Assembly: GCA_963739995.1 (NCBI GenBank)
Contig: CAVUCH010000008.1
Span: forward strand, 12,655 to 76,654
Reading direction: 5' to 3'
Length of the DNA: 64,000 nt
From: CAVUCH01 sp963739995
GTDB taxonomy: Bacteria; Acidobacteriota; Vicinamibacteria; Vicinamibacterales; JAENWD01
Shown: positions 17,390 to 26,066 of the stretch, piece by piece
Layout: each line of letters opens with the position of its first letter
Position numbering within the stretch: the first letter of the stretch is position 1
Made by a program: the position numbers and the translations under genes
The notes under the pieces: model-generated
Told to the model about the DNA's origin: nothing
What the model saw: the letters and a program-made list of their open reading frames with translations, nothing else
The model's database searches: none

Positions 17390-19186
17390 GTGCCAACCCC
17401 AGACTCGTCGCCTCTCGAGGAATACCGCCGGCGTTCGACCGACCGCCGGGCGGCGGAAGCCGTGCAGGAACGCCGCCACCAGGCGCTGGGCAATGCCAGA
17501 CTGGTGACGCTTGCGGCCGGCGCCGTCCTCCTGTGGCTGGTCTATCAGTCAGGCGTTCTGGCGCCGGGGTGGCTGATCGCCCCTGTCGGCGTGTTCGTCG
17601 TGTTGATGGTGCTGCACGATCGCGTGCTTCGCAACCGTTCACGCGCGCGCCGGGCGGCCGCGTTCTATGACGCAGGCATCGCGCGTGTCACCGACACATG
17701 GGCCGGCACGGGCGAGTCAGGTGAGCGGTTCCTGGTTGCGGACCACCCATACGCGGCGGACCTGGACCTCTTCGGCCGCGGGTCGCTGTTCGAGCTGCTG
17801 ACGACCGCCCGAATCCGCGCCGGCGAAGAGACCCTGGCGCGATGGCTGCTGGCACCTGCCGCGACGTCCGACGTGCGCGCCCGACAGGAGGCCGTCCTCG
17901 AGCTGCAGCCGCTGCTCGATCTCCGGGAGGATCTGGCATTGCTCGGCGACGAAGTGGGTGCCGGGGGGCGACCAGACCTGCTGACGCGCTGGGGCGGGGC
18001 GCCGCCTCTGATGAACAGGCGATGGCCCCAGATCGGTGCCGCAATCCTCGCCGGGTTCGCGGTGGTGACCCTCACCGCCTGGGCGCTTGGCGACGTGGGA
18101 CCGTTGCCGTTCGCGCTGGTCGTGATCGCCGAGATCCTGTTTTCGCTCGCCGTGCTCCGCCCGGTTCGCGCCATTCTGGGCGGGGTCGAAGCGCCGGCCC
18201 AGGATCTCGCGCTTCTTGCAGGTGTCTTCGCGCGGTTCGAGCGCGAAGCGTTCAGCGCGCCGCGGCTCCGGCAAATCGTCGAGAGCTTCAAGACGGCGGG
18301 TGTGCCACCGTCCCGCCGGATTGTGCAGCTGCAGCGTCTGATCGATCTGCTGAATTCGCGCCGGAACCAATTGTTCGCACCGGTGGCGGCGTTTCTGTTG
18401 TGGGGCGCGCAGGTCGGGTTCGCGATCGAGCGCTGGCGCCTCGCCTCGGGCCCGCACCTCGGCGAATGGCTGCAAGGACTGGGCGAGCTCGAGGCCCTGT
18501 GCTCGATTGCCGGGTACGCCTACGAACACCCCGGCGATCCCTTCCCGGTGGTCGTGGACGGGGGCGCCTGCTTCGAAGGCGACGGCATCGCGCACCCGCT
18601 GCTCCCCTCGGCGCGGGCCGTCCCCAACACCGTGCATCTGGGGGGCGCTCTCCAGATGCTGCTCGTCAGCGGATCGAACATGTCGGGGAAGAGCACGCTG
18701 TTGCGGTCCGTTGGCACCAACGCGGTGCTGGCGCTGGCCGGCGCGCCCGTCCGGGCCGAACGGCTGCGCATTTCGCCGCTGGCGATCGGGGCGACGCTGC
18801 GCGTGCAGGACTCGCTGCAGGCCGGGCAATCGCGCTTCTACGCGGAGATCACCCGCGTGCGGGCGATTGTCTCGCTCACCGCCGGGGAGCTCCCGGTGCT
18901 GTTCCTGCTCGACGAGCTGCTGAGCGGCACCAACTCGCACGATCGCGAGCACGGCGCCGAAGCGATCGTGCGGGGTCTGCTCGATCGCCAGGCGATCGGC
19001 CTGGTGACGACACACGACCTCGCACTGTCGGCGATCGCCGACCGCCTCGCCCCCCGCGCGCAGAACGTACACTTCGCCGACGTGCTCGACGCGGGGACGC
19101 TGGTCTTCGATTACCGGATGCGGCCAGGAGTCGTGCAGACGAGCAACGCGTTAGCGCTCATGCGGGCCGTCGGGCTCGAGGTGTAG
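17390..19186 (+). CDS. membrane-anchored MutS-like ATPase
   Basis: 598 residues from a GTG. The C-terminal third is the MutS family V ATPase: Walker A GSNMSGKSTLLRS near residue 426, FYAEITRV, Walker B LFLLDELLSGTNSHDRE near residue 503, and TTHDLALS. The N-terminal mismatch-recognition domain of MutS is absent. Instead there are two hydrophobic hairpins (about 36-80 and 208-255), so the protein is probably anchored in the membrane with the ATPase in the cytoplasm. Such MutS-related proteins occur in Bacteroidota and Acidobacteriota and have no settled function. It has no co-directional neighbour and is probably a single-gene unit. Confidence 0.8.
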   Translation: MPTPDSSPLEEYRRRSTDRRAAEAVQERRHQALGNARLVTLAAGAVLLWLVYQSGVLAPGWLIAPVGVFVVLMVLHDRVLRNRSRARRAAAFYDAGIARVTDTWAGTGESGERFLVADHPYAADLDLFGRGSLFELLTTARIRAGEETLARWLLAPAATSDVRARQEAVLELQPLLDLREDLALLGDEVGAGGRPDLLTRWGGAPPLMNRRWPQIGAAILAGFAVVTLTAWALGDVGPLPFALVVIAEILFSLAVLRPVRAILGGVEAPAQDLALLAGVFARFEREAFSAPRLRQIVESFKTAGVPPSRRIVQLQRLIDLLNSRRNQLFAPVAAFLLWGAQVGFAIERWRLASGPHLGEWLQGLGELEALCSIAGYAYEHPGDPFPVVVDGGACFEGDGIAHPLLPSARAVPNTVHLGGALQMLLVSGSNMSGKSTLLRSVGTNAVLALAGAPVRAERLRISPLAIGATLRVQDSLQAGQSRFYAEITRVRAIVSLTAGELPVLFLLDELLSGTNSHDREHGAEAIVRGLLDRQAIGLVTTHDLALSAIADRLAPRAQNVHFADVLDAGTLVFDYRMRPGVVQTSNALALMRAVGLEV

Positions 19187-19312
19187 GCCGCGGTCTCACC
19201 GTTCGCCCACGCCGACGCACGGTGCGGTGCGAGGTGCGGGGGCGTCAACTGCGTCGGTGCTCCGGCTGGCTATTCCTTGAGAATCGTGGATCGTGCATCG
19301 TGCACTGTGCGG

Positions 19313-20092
19313 CTACTGCCCCGCGGGCATCTTGAACTCGGTGTCCTCGATCGGCAGGTTGAACTCGACCTTTTCGATGGTTACGGTCGCCTGCGTCTGG
19401 CCGCCGACGAGCGTCTGCACCTTGCGCGGCACCATGATCCCGTCCACCGGCTGGTAGTCGGAGATGATGCTCTCGACGAGCAGCTGCGTGCCGCCCTGGT
19501 TCACCGACGCCGAAACCTTCCGCTCGAGGGCCGTCTTCTCGTCCAGGTAGACGGTGGTGATCTTGTCCCCGTGCGTGATGGCGAGCTTCCAGGCAGGGGC
19601 GCCGTCGATCTCCTCTTTGCCGAGCACCTCCATCTTGTCGCCCCGCTGTTTGGCGTAGGAGAGCGGCCCGTCGAACTGCGCCTGATCCCGGATCAGATCC
19701 GCCTGCACGCCCTGGAGCAACTGCGCCGACGCCCCGATCATCGGGTTGATGGCCCACGCCTGCTGCCCGTCGAAAGCCGTGACCACACGCCGGTCCTGCA
19801 TTTTCATCTCCTGCAGCATCAGGTTCGGGCGCTTGGCGAGCACCTGCATCGGCATCTGCAGCGTTTGAGGCGCCGGCTCGGCCGACTGCGGCGCCCCTGG
19901 CGGCATCTGCACCTGCACCGTCACCATCCCGGCGACCTTGCGGGTGGAGATGGCCTTGAGCCTCTCCGCGCCGCCGCGCGATTCCAGGTTCTTCGCGAGC
20001 AGGTCCTCGACGGTCGGCGTCTGCGCGAGGGCCGGCATGGCTGCGGCGAGCAGCGTGCAGGTCATCAGGACCAGTCTGATCATGTCTCTCAC
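19313..20092 (-). CDS. secreted LolA-like (outer-membrane lipoprotein-sorting-like) protein
   Basis: 259 residues with a signal peptide (IRLVLMTCTLLAAAMPALAQ). A mature domain opens TVEDLLAKNLESRGGAERLKAI, a common start of acidobacterial proteins with the LolA/LolB-type half-barrel fold. Further segments such as VTAFDGQQAWAINP and KITTVYLDEKTALERKV fit the same family. It is likely periplasmic. An actual role in lipoprotein transport is not shown, since this fold is used widely. A GGGTGAGAG-type ribosome site precedes the ATG. Confidence 0.65.
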   Translation of the reverse strand: MRDMIRLVLMTCTLLAAAMPALAQTPTVEDLLAKNLESRGGAERLKAISTRKVAGMVTVQVQMPPGAPQSAEPAPQTLQMPMQVLAKRPNLMLQEMKMQDRRVVTAFDGQQAWAINPMIGASAQLLQGVQADLIRDQAQFDGPLSYAKQRGDKMEVLGKEEIDGAPAWKLAITHGDKITTVYLDEKTALERKVSASVNQGGTQLLVESIISDYQPVDGIMVPRKVQTLVGGQTQATVTIEKVEFNLPIEDTEFKMPAGQ

Positions 20093-20228
20093 CCTTGACC
20101 TTTGTCACCGTGATGGCGACCTGCGGCCGCCGCGCAAACGGCAGGTATTCGAGCCGGTTTGCTGCGAGCCTCTCGTTCAAGTGTGGCATAGGTCATGCCT
20201 CGGGGAAGGCCCGGCCTGCACGCCGGCG

Positions 20229-20873
20229 TCACTTCCCGGGCACCGCGTCGAGGCTCCGCCACAGGTACCAGCACGCCACCGACCGGTAAGGACGCCAGGG
20301 CTCCGCGATCTTCTGCATTCGCACCGGTGACGGGATCTTCCGAAGGCCGTACGCCCGCCGTATGGCATTGGCAATGCCGACGTCGTCGACAGGAAGAACA
20401 TCGGGACGGTGGAGCCGGAACATGAGAAACATCTCCGCGGTCCAACGGCCGATTCCCTTCACTTTCGTCAGTTCAGCGATCACGGGATCGTCTTCGAGCG
20501 TTCCGAGTGCGTCGAGGGGCACGTCGCCCTCGCGGACGCGCGTTGCGAGGTCACGGATATAGGCGGTCTTCGCGCGACTGAGGCCAGCCGCCCGGAGGTC
20601 GGCCTCCTCGAGAGCGAGGATCCCCCCCGGGGTCGGCGGACCACCCTCCGGCAGCAGGGCCAGCACGCGTTTGTAGATCGTCGCCGCGGCCTTGCCGGAG
20701 AGCTGCTGCCACACGATCGCTTCGACCAGGGCCGTGAACGGGTCTTCACGCTGCGATCGGGCAAGCCCACACGTGCCGTACGCGGCGATGAGCGTCCGGA
20801 GTACGGGGTCCCGTCCCGCAAGGTGCTGCTGGGCCCGCCGGTAGCCGGCGGGCGTGAGGCTGCGCGTGCTCAC
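20229..20873 (-). CDS. alkA: DNA-3-methyladenine glycosylase II (HhH-GPD family)
   Basis: A 214-residue base-excision glycosylase that removes alkylated bases. The helix-hairpin-helix is in LTKVKGIGRWTAEMFLMF and the catalytic aspartate in LPVDDVGIANAI, with IVWQQLSGKAAATI upstream. It lacks the extra N-terminal domain of E. coli AlkA and corresponds to the compact form common in many phyla. Its GTG start overlaps the stop of the SIMPL gene upstream (GTGA), so the two are co-transcribed. Confidence 0.9.
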   Translation of the reverse strand: MSTRSLTPAGYRRAQQHLAGRDPVLRTLIAAYGTCGLARSQREDPFTALVEAIVWQQLSGKAAATIYKRVLALLPEGGPPTPGGILALEEADLRAAGLSRAKTAYIRDLATRVREGDVPLDALGTLEDDPVIAELTKVKGIGRWTAEMFLMFRLHRPDVLPVDDVGIANAIRRAYGLRKIPSPVRMQKIAEPWRPYRSVACWYLWRSLDAVPGK

Positions 20874-21607
20874 TTGATCGTCGCGGTCAGCAGCACCGAG
20901 GCCTCAATCTCGATTTCGCCGGCGGTCACGGGCGTCTCCACGGCAGCGTCCGCAGCGGACCCGCGCATCGTCGCCATCATCGGGCGGGGCACGGGCACTG
21001 CCCTTTCCTGTTCCTCGATACGAATCACGGCCACGAGCGTGGCGTTCGCACCGGCCGCTGCCGCCTCGGCGCGCGCGCGCGCGTCGGTCACGGCAAGCCG
21101 CAGCGCCTGGCGTTCGGCCGTCTGGCGCTCCTTCAGGTCGAAGCGGATGTGGTGCGCGCTGGTGGCGCCCGCTGCCACGGCGAGGTCGAGGATTTCGCCG
21201 ACACGGGTGATGTCGTCCAGGCGCACCTCGATCGTGTTGACCGCCCGGAAGCCTTTCGAGTGGCGGCGATTGTCGACGAAGTCGTACTCCTCGTCGAGCG
21301 AGTAGGCCAGCGTCCGCAGGCTCTCCCTGGGCAGGCGCGCCCCCTCGAGCTTTTGCTGCACGGCGGCCATGGCCTGCGCGTTCCGCTGCTGGGCCTCGGC
21401 CGGCTTCGGCGCCCGCGTCTCCGTGGAGAGCGTGAGGTAGGCGCGATCGGGCGGGAGGCGGACGGTCGCCTGCCCCGCCGCGACGACCGTCGGGATGGGC
21501 GGCGGCGGTGGCTGACCCGGTGCACCGGGAGCGGGCGCCTGGGCGTGCACCGATCCTGCAGCCCCGAGACAGAGTGCGAGCACGGGGAGAGACCATTGCA
21601 GCAGCAT
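20870..21607 (-). CDS. SIMPL-domain (DUF541) periplasmic protein
   Basis: 245 residues. The start is the ATG at 21605-21607, with AAAGGA seven bases before it. A signal peptide (LPVLALCLGAAGSVHAQ) and a proline-rich linker precede a SIMPL/DUF541 domain (VVAAGQATVRLPPDRAYLTL; LAVTDARARAEAAAAGA). Members are periplasmic or outer-membrane-associated and have been linked to stress resistance, but no biochemical activity is agreed. It is first in a two-gene unit with alkA. Confidence 0.85.
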   Translation of the reverse strand: MLLQWSLPVLALCLGAAGSVHAQAPAPGAPGQPPPPPIPTVVAAGQATVRLPPDRAYLTLSTETRAPKPAEAQQRNAQAMAAVQQKLEGARLPRESLRTLAYSLDEEYDFVDNRRHSKGFRAVNTIEVRLDDITRVGEILDLAVAAGATSAHHIRFDLKERQTAERQALRLAVTDARARAEAAAAGANATLVAVIRIEEQERAVPVPRPMMATMRGSAADAAVETPVTAGEIEIEASVLLTATIK

Positions 21608-21702
21608 CCGATCGTCCTTTCGTCTGTCCGTCGACTGTGACCCGTAACCGTGCGGCGCCCGTGTAGCGGCCCGGAGCGTCAAGCCTCCGGCACTCACGCT
21701 CC

Positions 21703-21954
21703 CTACTCCCAATCCAGCAGCGCGCGCAGGCCGCTCTCGTCGAAGCCGCGCACCGACGCATCGCCCACGAAGGTCATCGGCACCGTGCGGCACCCGCGGG
21801 CGAGCAGGTCGTCGTATGCGGTTTCGTCGGTGTCGACGTTCCGTTCCACGAACGTTCGGCCGGCTCGTGAAAGAAACTCCTTCACCTGCTCACAGGCGCG
21901 TCAACCTTCCCCCGTAAACACGACGATCGGGCGCGCTTCGTCCTCTAGAATCAC
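21703..21954 (-). CDS. glutaredoxin-like protein with in-frame UGA (candidate selenoprotein)
   Basis: Read through the TGA at 21901-21903, the frame gives 83 residues: MILEDEARPIVVFTGEG, U18, RAC21, EQVKEFLSRAG and so on. It has the thioredoxin/glutaredoxin fold with the cis-proline segment RTVPMTFVG and the tail VRGFDESGLRALLDW. The TGA sits exactly where the first cysteine of the CxxC redox pair should be, giving UxxC. Without read-through only a start at a GTG (21885) after the active site would be possible, removing the catalytic motif. The GTG start at 21952-21954 is three bases from the divergent CoA-transferase ATG. Alternatives are a TGC-to-TGA mutation or a sequencing error. No selenocysteine machinery lies in this window. 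Confidence 0.6.
21869..21883 (-). promoter_or_regulatory. possible bacterial SECIS hairpin
   Basis: In the mRNA, GAAGG-AGUUU-CUUUC forms a five-pair stem (one G-U) with a five-base loop. The loop begins 22 bases after the UGA and has G as its second base. That spacing and the G near the loop start fit the general bacterial SECIS rules. The stem is short, and a second hairpin further down (CACGAG...UUCGUG) competes. Confidence 0.3.
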
Positions 21955-21956
21955 GT

Positions 21957-23177
21957 ATGCCTGCTTCCATCCTACCCGAGGCGCTCCGGGATGCGCCGCT
22001 CACGGGAATCACGGTGCTCGATCTCACCCGGGTGCTGTCAGGGCCCTACTGCACCATGCTGCTCGGCGACATGGGCGCACGGGTGATCAAGATCGAGCAG
22101 CCGGGACGCGGGGACGACACGCGCGCCTGGGGGCCGCCGTTCGTGGGCGACGAGAGTGCCTACTTTCTGAGCGTCAACCGCAACAAGGAAAGCGTCACGA
22201 TCGACTTCAAGGCGCCAGACGGCCGGGCCCTGATCGAACGCCTTGCAGCAGAGGCCGACATCCTGATCGAAAACTTCCGGCCTGGCACGCTCGCACGGGT
22301 CGGACTCGATTACGCGACGCTCGGGGCACGGCATCCGGGCCTGGTCTACGCGTCCATCTCCGGCTTCGGACAGAGCGGCCCGCGACGCGACGAACCGGGC
22401 TATGACGCCGTCGTCCAGGCCGAGTCCGGTCTGATGAGCATCACGGGACCGGGAGACGGGCCCGCCTACCGCCTCGGCGTGGCCGTGGCCGATCTCGTGA
22501 CGGGTATGTTCGCGATGCAGGGCATCCTGCTGGCGCTCATTGCCCGTGGCCGGTCGGGACGCGGCCAGCAGGTGGACGTGGCAATGCTGGATGCCGCCGC
22601 CGCACTCCTGACGTATCAGGCATCAATCTACTTCACCACAGGCGAACCGCAGGGTCGCATGGGAAACCGCCATCCGTCCATCGCGCCCTACGACACGTTC
22701 GACGCGCGGGACGGCGAGTTCGTCCTCGCCGTCGGTCACGATGCGCAGTTCGCGCGGCTCTGCGAGGTCACGGGGCTCGATGCGCTCGCACGCGATCCGC
22801 GCTTTGCGACGAACGCCGGCCGCGTCCGGCACTACGAGGAGCTGCTGCCCGCGCTCGCCGCCGCCTTCCGCGGGAGGTCGCGCGGGGACTGGATCGCCAC
22901 GCTGACCCGGGCGGGGGTGCCCGCAGGATCTGTGCGTGACGTCGGTGAGGTGCTGCGCGATCCGCAACTCCTCCACCGCGCGATGATCGAAAGCATCGAC
23001 CACGCCACCGCTGGCACTATCCGGCAACTCGGCATTCCAGTGAAGCTCTCCGGGACTCCGGGAGCGATCACGCGGCCGCCGCCGACGCTCGGCCAGCACA
23101 CCGATGATGTGCTCGCGGCCGACCTCGGTCTCGCCCCGCCGGAGATCGCACGGCTGCGAGCCGCCGGCATCGTGTGA
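21957..23177 (+). CDS. CaiB/BaiF family (class III) CoA-transferase
   Basis: 406 residues, the usual length. Opening motif ITVLDLTRVLSGPYCTMLLGDMGARVIKIEQP, then YFLSVNRNKESVTIDFK, and the catalytic aspartate in QQVDVAMLDAAAALL near residue 205. It moves CoA between carboxylic acids (formyl, succinyl, carnitine-type); the acid is unknown. A TAGAAT hexamer (21946-21951) lies five bases before the ATG and no ribosome site is seen, suggesting a leaderless mRNA. The promoter overlaps the start of the divergent glutaredoxin gene. Confidence 0.88.
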   Translation: MPASILPEALRDAPLTGITVLDLTRVLSGPYCTMLLGDMGARVIKIEQPGRGDDTRAWGPPFVGDESAYFLSVNRNKESVTIDFKAPDGRALIERLAAEADILIENFRPGTLARVGLDYATLGARHPGLVYASISGFGQSGPRRDEPGYDAVVQAESGLMSITGPGDGPAYRLGVAVADLVTGMFAMQGILLALIARGRSGRGQQVDVAMLDAAAALLTYQASIYFTTGEPQGRMGNRHPSIAPYDTFDARDGEFVLAVGHDAQFARLCEVTGLDALARDPRFATNAGRVRHYEELLPALAAAFRGRSRGDWIATLTRAGVPAGSVRDVGEVLRDPQLLHRAMIESIDHATAGTIRQLGIPVKLSGTPGAITRPPPTLGQHTDDVLAADLGLAPPEIARLRAAGIV

Positions 23178-23204
23178 CCACAACGATTTGGTAAGCTGCC
23201 GCAC

Positions 23205-23633
23205 ATGGAAATCTCGCTCGTCCGCAAGCGCCTGCGCGACAGCATCGAGGAGGCGCAGAAGAATGCCAAGGCGCGGCGGGCTGCGAACCAGGCGGCAACC
23301 GAGGCGTGGGAGCAGGTGCTCGAACGAGTGGTGACCCCCCTGCTGCAGCAGGTGTCACAAGTCCTGAAGTCGGAAGGATACGCCTTCCGGGTCATCACGC
23401 CTGCCGGCACCGTTCGCCTGACATCGGAACGCTCCCCGGACGATTACATCGAGGTGGGGATGGACACCTCAGGACCCGTGCCCGTTGTCGTCGCCCGCGT
23501 GAACCGCACGCGCGGGCGCGAGCAATTCAACGACGAGCACATCGTTGCCTCCGGTGACGCCATTCCAGGGCTGAGCGATGAGAGACTGCTGGATCTCTTC
23601 GCCAGCGTGCTTGGTCCGTTCCTCGAGAGATGA
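23205..23633 (+). CDS. hypothetical protein
   Basis: A 142-residue soluble protein that I do not recognise. The N-terminal 45 residues are a charged, probably helical stretch (MEISLVRKRLRDSIEEAQKN...). The rest looks alpha/beta, with VRLTSERSPDDYIEVGMDTS and a VVARVNRTRGREQF segment. It has no signal peptide, membrane helix or cysteine. TAAGCT lies seven bases before the ATG with no Shine-Dalgarno, again a leaderless-type start. It is followed by a palindromic repeat and the convergent ubiE. Confidence 0.7.
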   Translation: MEISLVRKRLRDSIEEAQKNAKARRAANQAATEAWEQVLERVVTPLLQQVSQVLKSEGYAFRVITPAGTVRLTSERSPDDYIEVGMDTSGPVPVVVARVNRTRGREQFNDEHIVASGDAIPGLSDERLLDLFASVLGPFLER

Positions 23634-23640
23634 GTTGTCC

Positions 23641-23660
23641 GCCGGGACTGAAGTCCCGGC
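23641..23660. repeat. palindromic repeat, copy B
   Basis: GCCGGGACTGAAGTCCCGGC, a 9-bp stem around GA, preceded by CC and followed by TCTACAT. Identical in its 20-base core to copy C at 27222. It lies between convergent genes. Confidence 0.88.
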
Positions 23661-23673
23661 TCTACATCGCGCG

Positions 23674-23696
23674 CTAGTGTCCGGCCGGGACACTAG
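23674..23696. terminator. palindrome at the ubiE stop
   Basis: CTAGTGTCC (23674-23682), a five-base loop, and GGACACTAG (23688-23696), nine perfect pairs. It lies between the convergent hypothetical gene and ubiE and contains the ubiE stop codon. It probably ends transcription from one or both sides; there is no T-run. Confidence 0.55.
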
Positions 23697-24427
23697 GCCT
23701 TCCTTGCCTCGTGAATGGCGATCAACCCTCCGAGCACCCGGCGCCACCGTGCCGCGGTGAATCCGCTCGCCTGCAGCAGCTCGACGACCGCGGGCGCCCC
23801 GGGGTAGACGCGAATCGATTCCGGGATGTAGCGGTAGGTGTCCGGATCACGGTGCAGCACCCACCCGAGTGCGCTCCCGACCACCGACAGGTACACGTGA
23901 TAGGCGGTCCGGACAACGGGATTGGACGGCCGGTTGAAGTCGAGCGACAGGAACAGGCCGCCGGGCCTCAGCACGCGCGCGATCTCGCGGATCGCGAGCG
24001 GGAGGTCCGGCACGTTGCGCAGGCCGTACCCGGTGGTGACGATGTCGAACGAGGCCGCGGGCAGCGGCAGGGCGCACATATCCCCCACGAGAAAGTGCGG
24101 GCGCGGACGTTCCCGACCGTTCTGCGCCATCTCCGATTTGGCGCGGGCCAGCTCGATCATGCGCGGCGTGATGTCGAGTCCCACCGCGTGCGCCCCGCGG
24201 CGCGCCGCCAGCCAGGTGATGTCCCCGGTGCCGCACGCGAGGTCGAGCAGCCCGCGGCCGGCCAGGGCCCCGGCACGCGCGAGAAGCCTCCGTTTCCACC
24301 GCCCATCCTGCCCGTAGGACAGCCAGACCGTGATCAGATCGTAGCGATCCGCGATGGTTGCGAAGAGCCGGCGCACGTGCGGGGCTTTGCCCGCAGGGGT
24401 CGCGATGGTGTCACGCAGCCGCGTCAC
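23693..24427 (-). CDS. ubiE: demethylmenaquinone methyltransferase (UbiE/MenG)
   Basis: SAM-dependent C-methyltransferase that completes menaquinone. The 244 residues start from the GTG at 24425-24427; TATGCT lies six bases upstream, so the mRNA may be leaderless. Motifs are VRRLFATIADRYDLITVWLS, SAM loop LLDLACGTGDITWLA near residue 58, the UbiE signature TTGYGLRNVPDLPLAIREIARVLRPGG and GLIAIHEARKA at the end. Together with mqnE and mqnD it shows that the organism uses menaquinone as respiratory quinone. Confidence 0.9.
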   Translation of the reverse strand: MTRLRDTIATPAGKAPHVRRLFATIADRYDLITVWLSYGQDGRWKRRLLARAGALAGRGLLDLACGTGDITWLAARRGAHAVGLDITPRMIELARAKSEMAQNGRERPRPHFLVGDMCALPLPAASFDIVTTGYGLRNVPDLPLAIREIARVLRPGGLFLSLDFNRPSNPVVRTAYHVYLSVVGSALGWVLHRDPDTYRYIPESIRVYPGAPAVVELLQASGFTAARWRRVLGGLIAIHEARKA

Positions 24428-24523
24428 GTTCCGAGCATACCGTGCAGGCTGGCCGACCTGACGTAAGATCCGCGCGTGCATCTCGTCGCTCTCGCCGCAT
24501 CGGCGCACTGCCGGGAGACATTC

Positions 24524-25366
24524 GTGCGTTCCATTCAGAGCCTTTTTCTGGGGCTGGCCGTCGCCTGGCCCGCAGCCGCCGGCGCGCAGCAGCCAACTGC
24601 CGCCGCGCCGTCCGCACGTCCATTCGAAATCGTCGACAACTCCTTTCTCGTCGAGGAGGCCTACAACCAGGAGGCCGGGATCTTTCAGAACATCTTCGGG
24701 GCGCTGCGTAACGAGGGCGGGCAATGGGCTGCGACGTTCACCCAGGAGTGGCCGGCGCCGAGCGTGCGGCACCAGCTCTCATACGCGCTCGTGTTCGACA
24801 ACGAGGGCCGCGGCAGCATGGGAGACGTCGCGATCAACTATCGGTACCAGCTGCGAACGGGCGAGGGCGGCGGGACGGCCCTGTCCCCCAGGATCTCATT
24901 GCTGCTGCGGGCGCGCCGGGAACACAGCCTGGAGGCGGCGCGTGTCGGGCTGGAACTGAATTTTCCTGCAAGCCGGCAGTTCGGCAACATCTATCTCCAC
25001 GGTAATGCGGGCGTGCGGATATATCCGCAGGTGGAGAGCAGCGTGTTTCCCTCCCCGGTAGAACTGCCGGCGCCGCACGACGTCACGCTCGTCAACCCGT
25101 TCCTTGCCGGTAGCGCGATCCTGCGAGTGAAGCCGATGCTGAACCTGATGTTCGAGAGTGTCGTGCTCTTCGAGGAGAGCATCGTTGGGCGCGCCAAGAC
25201 GGCTCACGACACCACGGTGATCCTTTCGCCGGGAACGAGGTTCGGCTGGAACCTCGGCGATCACCAGCTGATACTCGGGGCCGCGGTGCCATTCGAGCAC
25301 GCCTCGGGCGAGACCAACACGGGTGTATTTGGCTACGCGTCCTGGGAGCTGCCCTTCCGCCGCTGA
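24524..25366 (+). CDS. outer-membrane beta-barrel protein, function unknown
   Basis: 280 residues from the GTG at 24524, chosen because GGGAGA lies five bases before it and a clean signal peptide follows (LFLGLAVAWPAAAGAQ). An in-frame GTG at 24476 is possible. The mature part has alternating hydrophobic beta-strands (HQLSYALVFD, VAINYRYQL, LGDHQLILGAAVPFE) and ends with the aromatic strand FGYASWELPF, typical of outer-membrane barrels. It resembles transporter-like barrels of the phenol-degradation MetA type. Its 3' end overlaps the convergent gph gene by 34 bases. Confidence 0.7.
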   Translation: MRSIQSLFLGLAVAWPAAAGAQQPTAAAPSARPFEIVDNSFLVEEAYNQEAGIFQNIFGALRNEGGQWAATFTQEWPAPSVRHQLSYALVFDNEGRGSMGDVAINYRYQLRTGEGGGTALSPRISLLLRARREHSLEAARVGLELNFPASRQFGNIYLHGNAGVRIYPQVESSVFPSPVELPAPHDVTLVNPFLAGSAILRVKPMLNLMFESVVLFEESIVGRAKTAHDTTVILSPGTRFGWNLGDHQLILGAAVPFEHASGETNTGVFGYASWELPFRR

Positions 25367-26037
25367 CCCGCGAGCGCCGCCGGACCGAGGAACCTGCGCA
25401 GGACGTGCGGTAGCTCCGACGGGGCGTCCACGAACAGCTCGTCGCCCCGGAACGCGTCGGCGGGGCAACCCGCGAAACCGAAGCCGTACCGCGTCAGACA
25501 CGCGTGCGTGCCGGCATTCTGAGCGGTGCGCAGATCGACGAGCGAATCGCCGATCATCACCGCCGGCTCCGCATCGGCCCCAGCTTCGCGCACCAGCCAC
25601 CGGAGGCCGGCCGGATCCGGCTTGGGTCCGATGGCCGCGTCGCCGCCGAGCACCCATTCGAACGCCGGACGCAGCTCGAGACCCTCCAGGATGCGTGCGG
25701 TTGCTGCGCCGGGCTTGTTCGTGAGGACCGCAAGCCGCGCCCACCGCCGCAGCTCGTCCAGCGCCTCCGGGATACCGGCGTACGGCCGTGTGTGCACGAG
25801 CAGCCGCTCATCGTAGAACGCAAGAAACCGGGCGAGCGCCTGTGCCGGGTCCGCCTGAATGCCGCGCGCCGCCATCAACCGGGCGACCAGCACGGCAGCG
25901 CCTTCCCCCACCATGCGGATCACGCTCGGCTCATCGAGCGGCGCTGCGTCATAGCTCACGAGCAATGCGTTGGCGCTGTCCGCAAGATCCCGGCTCGAAT
26001 CCACGAGAGTGCCGTCGAGATCGAAGACGAGGAGCAT
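25333..26037 (-). CDS. gph: HAD phosphatase, phosphoglycolate phosphatase-like
   Basis: 234 residues with the four HAD motifs: FDLDGTLVDS at the N-terminus, VLTNKPGAAT, GPKPDPAGL and MIGDSLVDLRTAQNAG. A helical cap sits between motifs I and II, as in Gph. It probably dephosphorylates 2-phosphoglycolate or a similar small phosphate ester. The C-terminal 25 residues (PAALAGQRRKGSSQDA) are a poorly conserved tail that overlaps the convergent barrel gene. Confidence 0.85.
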   Translation of the reverse strand: MLLVFDLDGTLVDSSRDLADSANALLVSYDAAPLDEPSVIRMVGEGAAVLVARLMAARGIQADPAQALARFLAFYDERLLVHTRPYAGIPEALDELRRWARLAVLTNKPGAATARILEGLELRPAFEWVLGGDAAIGPKPDPAGLRWLVREAGADAEPAVMIGDSLVDLRTAQNAGTHACLTRYGFGFAGCPADAFRGDELFVDAPSELPHVLRRFLGPAALAGQRRKGSSQDA

Positions 26038-26066
26038 GGGGCTGGTTCGTCAGTTGAACCGAACGC

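Noticed and set aside
21869..21900. Hairpin CGCCUG-UGAG-CAGGUG directly after the UGA as the SECIS
   Set aside because: Its loop starts only about nine bases after the UGA, closer than bacterial SECIS elements allow; the hairpin at 21869-21883 fits better.
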